DNA of 64,000 nucleotides from JAAYDI01 sp052034005 (GTDB lineage Bacteria; Planctomycetota; Planctomycetia; Pirellulales; Pirellulaceae). Position numbers and translations under genes: made by a program. The notes beneath the pieces were generated by a model. It made no database searches, had not been told where the DNA came from, and worked only from the letters and a program-made list of their open reading frames with translations. Each line of letters begins with the position of its first letter. The first letter of the stretch is position 1. The stretch covers positions 1 to 64,000 of the forward strand of contig JBPOJB010000029.1 of the NCBI GenBank assembly GCA_052034005.1, written 5' to 3'. Of the stretch, positions 62,711-64,000 are shown one piece after another.

Positions 62711-63040
62711 ACCCAGAGTGTCTGCTTCTGAGACTCTGACCCCCCCCTCAATCCCCCCCCCTTTCAAGGGGGGGAAGCTGGACTTGGCACGGCGAAAAGG
62801 GTTGCATGACTCCCCCCCTTGCAAAGGGGGGGCAAGGGGGGGGTGAGAACCTCACGCGTCAACTGAAACCAGCAACAGAAACCAGAGTGTCTGCTTCTGA
62901 GACTCTGACCCCCCCCTCAATCCCCCCTTTTCAAGGGGGGGACGCTGGACTTGGCACGGCGAAAAGGGTTACATGATTCCCCCCCTTGCAAAGGGGGGGG
63001 GTAAGGGGGGGTGAGAACCTCACGCGTCAACTGAAACCAG
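62711..63040. repeat. Two tandem ~169-bp repeats with C/G homopolymer hairpins
   Basis: Copy 1 is 62711-62872 and copy 2 is 62881-63040. Each begins with the dispersed motif (ACCCAGAGTGTCTGCTTCT, ACCAGAGTGTCTGCTTCT) and contains pairs of 6-9-base C and G runs joined by short TTTCAA or TTGCAAA loops, which form strong hairpins. Each copy ends GTCAACTGAAACCAG. The unit has no coding frame. Confidence 0.85.
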
Positions 63041-63127
63041 AGTGGCCGCTGATCTCCTCGGCGCTACTATGCGTGTGCCGGCCCAGCGCGACGGACGGCC
63101 CGGGCATACCGGCGGGTTCCGGGCGGG

Positions 63128-63748
63128 TCAGTCGGTCAGTTCCACGATGCGGAACTCGTCGAAGCGGATCCAGTGGGTCGCATCGGGCGGGCCCTGGTAG
63201 CACTGCAGGCTGATCATATCTTTGCCCGGCGGCGGGAGTGTGCCTTGTTCGGCGGTTTGGAACTCGGCCGCGACGTCCTCGCGGAACTGGGCTGTCCAGT
63301 TCTCGCCGTCGACGATCAACCGCAACTGCACGGTCTTCTGCGGCGCCGGCTTGCGGCCGGGGATGATCCACAGCTCGCCGTCAATCCGCTCGTGGACCAG
63401 CTTGAAGACCGGCTTGTCGTCGTGGTACCAGGTGATGCCGGCCTGTTCGAACTGGTTGGTCGGGTCACTGGTGAACGTGACGGTCACTTCGACGGCGAAC
63501 TTCTGTCTGGACCGATCGGGGGCTTGGCGCACCAGCGCGTTCTTGACGGTCTGGGCGTCGCCGGGTTGCACATGGATTTCCAGTGCCCCGTCCCGGACCC
63601 GCCAGGCGTCTTGGTCTTCGCGGATCCAGGTCCAGCCTGTGCCCAGTTGTTTGTCGAAGGTGTCCTGGAATAGCACGCGGGGCTCGTCGGCCACCGTCCA
63701 TCCGGCCAGGGTCAGCAGCGGGACAACGGACAGGAGGGTGCATCGCAT
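63128..63748 (-). CDS. Secreted DUF1349-type jelly-roll protein
   Basis: The 206-residue protein has a signal peptide (MRCTLLSVVPLLTLAGWTVA) and a concanavalin-like sandwich of the DUF1349 type. Strands visible include VLFQDTFDKQLGTGWTWIRE, AWRVRDGALEIHV, GITWYHDDKPVFKLVHE, VQLRLIVDGENWTAQFRE and IRFDEFRIVEL. Such domains occur in planctomycete secreted sugar-binding or sugar-active proteins. It has no recognisable catalytic site, and its ligand is unknown. A GGAGA site precedes the ATG. Confidence 0.75.
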   Translation of the reverse strand: MRCTLLSVVPLLTLAGWTVADEPRVLFQDTFDKQLGTGWTWIREDQDAWRVRDGALEIHVQPGDAQTVKNALVRQAPDRSRQKFAVEVTVTFTSDPTNQFEQAGITWYHDDKPVFKLVHERIDGELWIIPGRKPAPQKTVQLRLIVDGENWTAQFREDVAAEFQTAEQGTLPPPGKDMISLQCYQGPPDATHWIRFDEFRIVELTD

Positions 63749-63858
63749 GGTAGGGTTCTCCGGGAGTGTGAAGGACAGCGATTACATTTGCGATTGCGAT
63801 ATCACTCAGGTCGCCGCGCGGCCTGGCACGCGGCCGGGCGGCATCCGGCTGAGCGTCC

Positions 63859-64000
63859 TCAACTCGCTTCCAGGATGCTGGCGCCGAACGTGAAGCCGCC
63901 GCCAAACGCGCACAGGCCCAGTCGATCGCCGGGCGCCGCGTTGGGCAGCACTTCGGCCAGGCACAGCGGGATGCTGGACGAGGACGTGTTGCCGTGGTGG
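63859..64000 (-). CDS. fabH: 3' end of 3-oxoacyl-ACP synthase III (beta-ketoacyl-ACP synthase III)
   Basis: The frame runs off the right edge and reads HHGNTSSSSIPLCLAEVLPN, then AAPGDRLGLCAFGGGFTFGASILEAS. This is the C-terminal part of FabH, including the active-site Asn in GNTSSSSIP and the GFGGG-like end (AFGGGFTFGA). FabH starts fatty-acid synthesis by condensing acetyl-CoA with malonyl-ACP. The His and Cys of the triad lie outside the window. Confidence 0.85.
   Translation of the reverse strand, partial: HHGNTSSSSIPLCLAEVLPNAAPGDRLGLCAFGGGFTFGASILEAS

Larger units (their letters stand above)
62325..63127. other. 803-bp intergenic region with promoter-like and repeat elements
   Basis: No gene is seen. 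The region holds the tricorn promoter candidate (62546-62576) and the tandem G-tract repeats (62711-63040). Confidence 0.6.

Noticed and set aside
62711..63040. Repeat pair considered as a CRISPR or rRNA-type element
   Set aside because: There are only two long direct copies with homopolymer tracts, no spacers and no rRNA similarity.

Overview
The window is high-GC bacterial DNA that reads as a member of the Planctomycetota, probably a Pirellulales-like lineage. This is an inference from gene content: a BBP2-type outer-membrane porin, a CRTAC1-type protein (TPR, FG-GAP/VCBS and ASPIC/UnbV), a PQQ-like beta-propeller secreted protein, a DUF1349-type sheath protein, a tricorn protease, a membrane-inserted Pup-ligase (PafA/Dop) homologue and many Tat or Sec exported sugar-active enzymes. 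I found no rRNA, tRNA, CRISPR array or transposase gene.

Region 1 (1-9.4 kb) is accessory and eroded. It holds a truncated enolase-superfamily gene, a PQQ propeller gene, a DUF2314 protein, a HIT hydrolase plus HNH endonuclease pair preceded by a fused fragment of a ScoMcrA-like DNA-binding head, an SDR reductase, truncated HD-hydrolase and sugar-active-protein remnants, and a methyltransferase. Short fragments of a PQQ-propeller gene, a dispersed 20-bp repeat and a tandem hairpin repeat lie between the genes.

Region 2 (9.4-24.8 kb) is mainly chromosomal core: a LamG/esterase, a porin, and the replication cluster dnaA-dnaN-DUF721(dciA)-gyrB on the minus strand with near-consensus DnaA boxes between dnaA and dnaN. 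Next come the CRTAC1 / cysteine desulfurase / membrane-protein operon and scpB with a very acidic tail.

Region 3 (24.8-36.4 kb) carries a tightly coupled minus-strand operon, argH - HEAT/pseudo-receiver protein - sigma-54 activator - ccsA/hemX - hemA. Divergent from it are carB and an amidohydrolase.

Region 4 (36.4-50.8 kb) holds a secreted TIM-barrel protein, a DegT aminotransferase, hisS, a YkgJ-like cysteine-cluster protein, a mitomycin-repair-like mrfA-mrfB pair, a FliL-like lipoprotein, a polytopic membrane protein and a GT2 glycosyltransferase.

Region 5 (50.9-64 kb) contains the most interesting locus. A 54-residue Pup/UBact-like protein ending in Gly-Gly-Glu overlaps the gene for a PafA/Dop-family ligase that has transmembrane helices inserted into its catalytic fold. 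No proteasome or Mpa gene is nearby. It is followed by pyrC, a small secreted protein, a solitary type ISP-like DNA methyltransferase, an aspartate/aromatic aminotransferase, a tricorn protease with a long Lys-Glu-Pro repeat linker, a G-tract tandem repeat, a DUF1349 protein and the 3' end of fabH.
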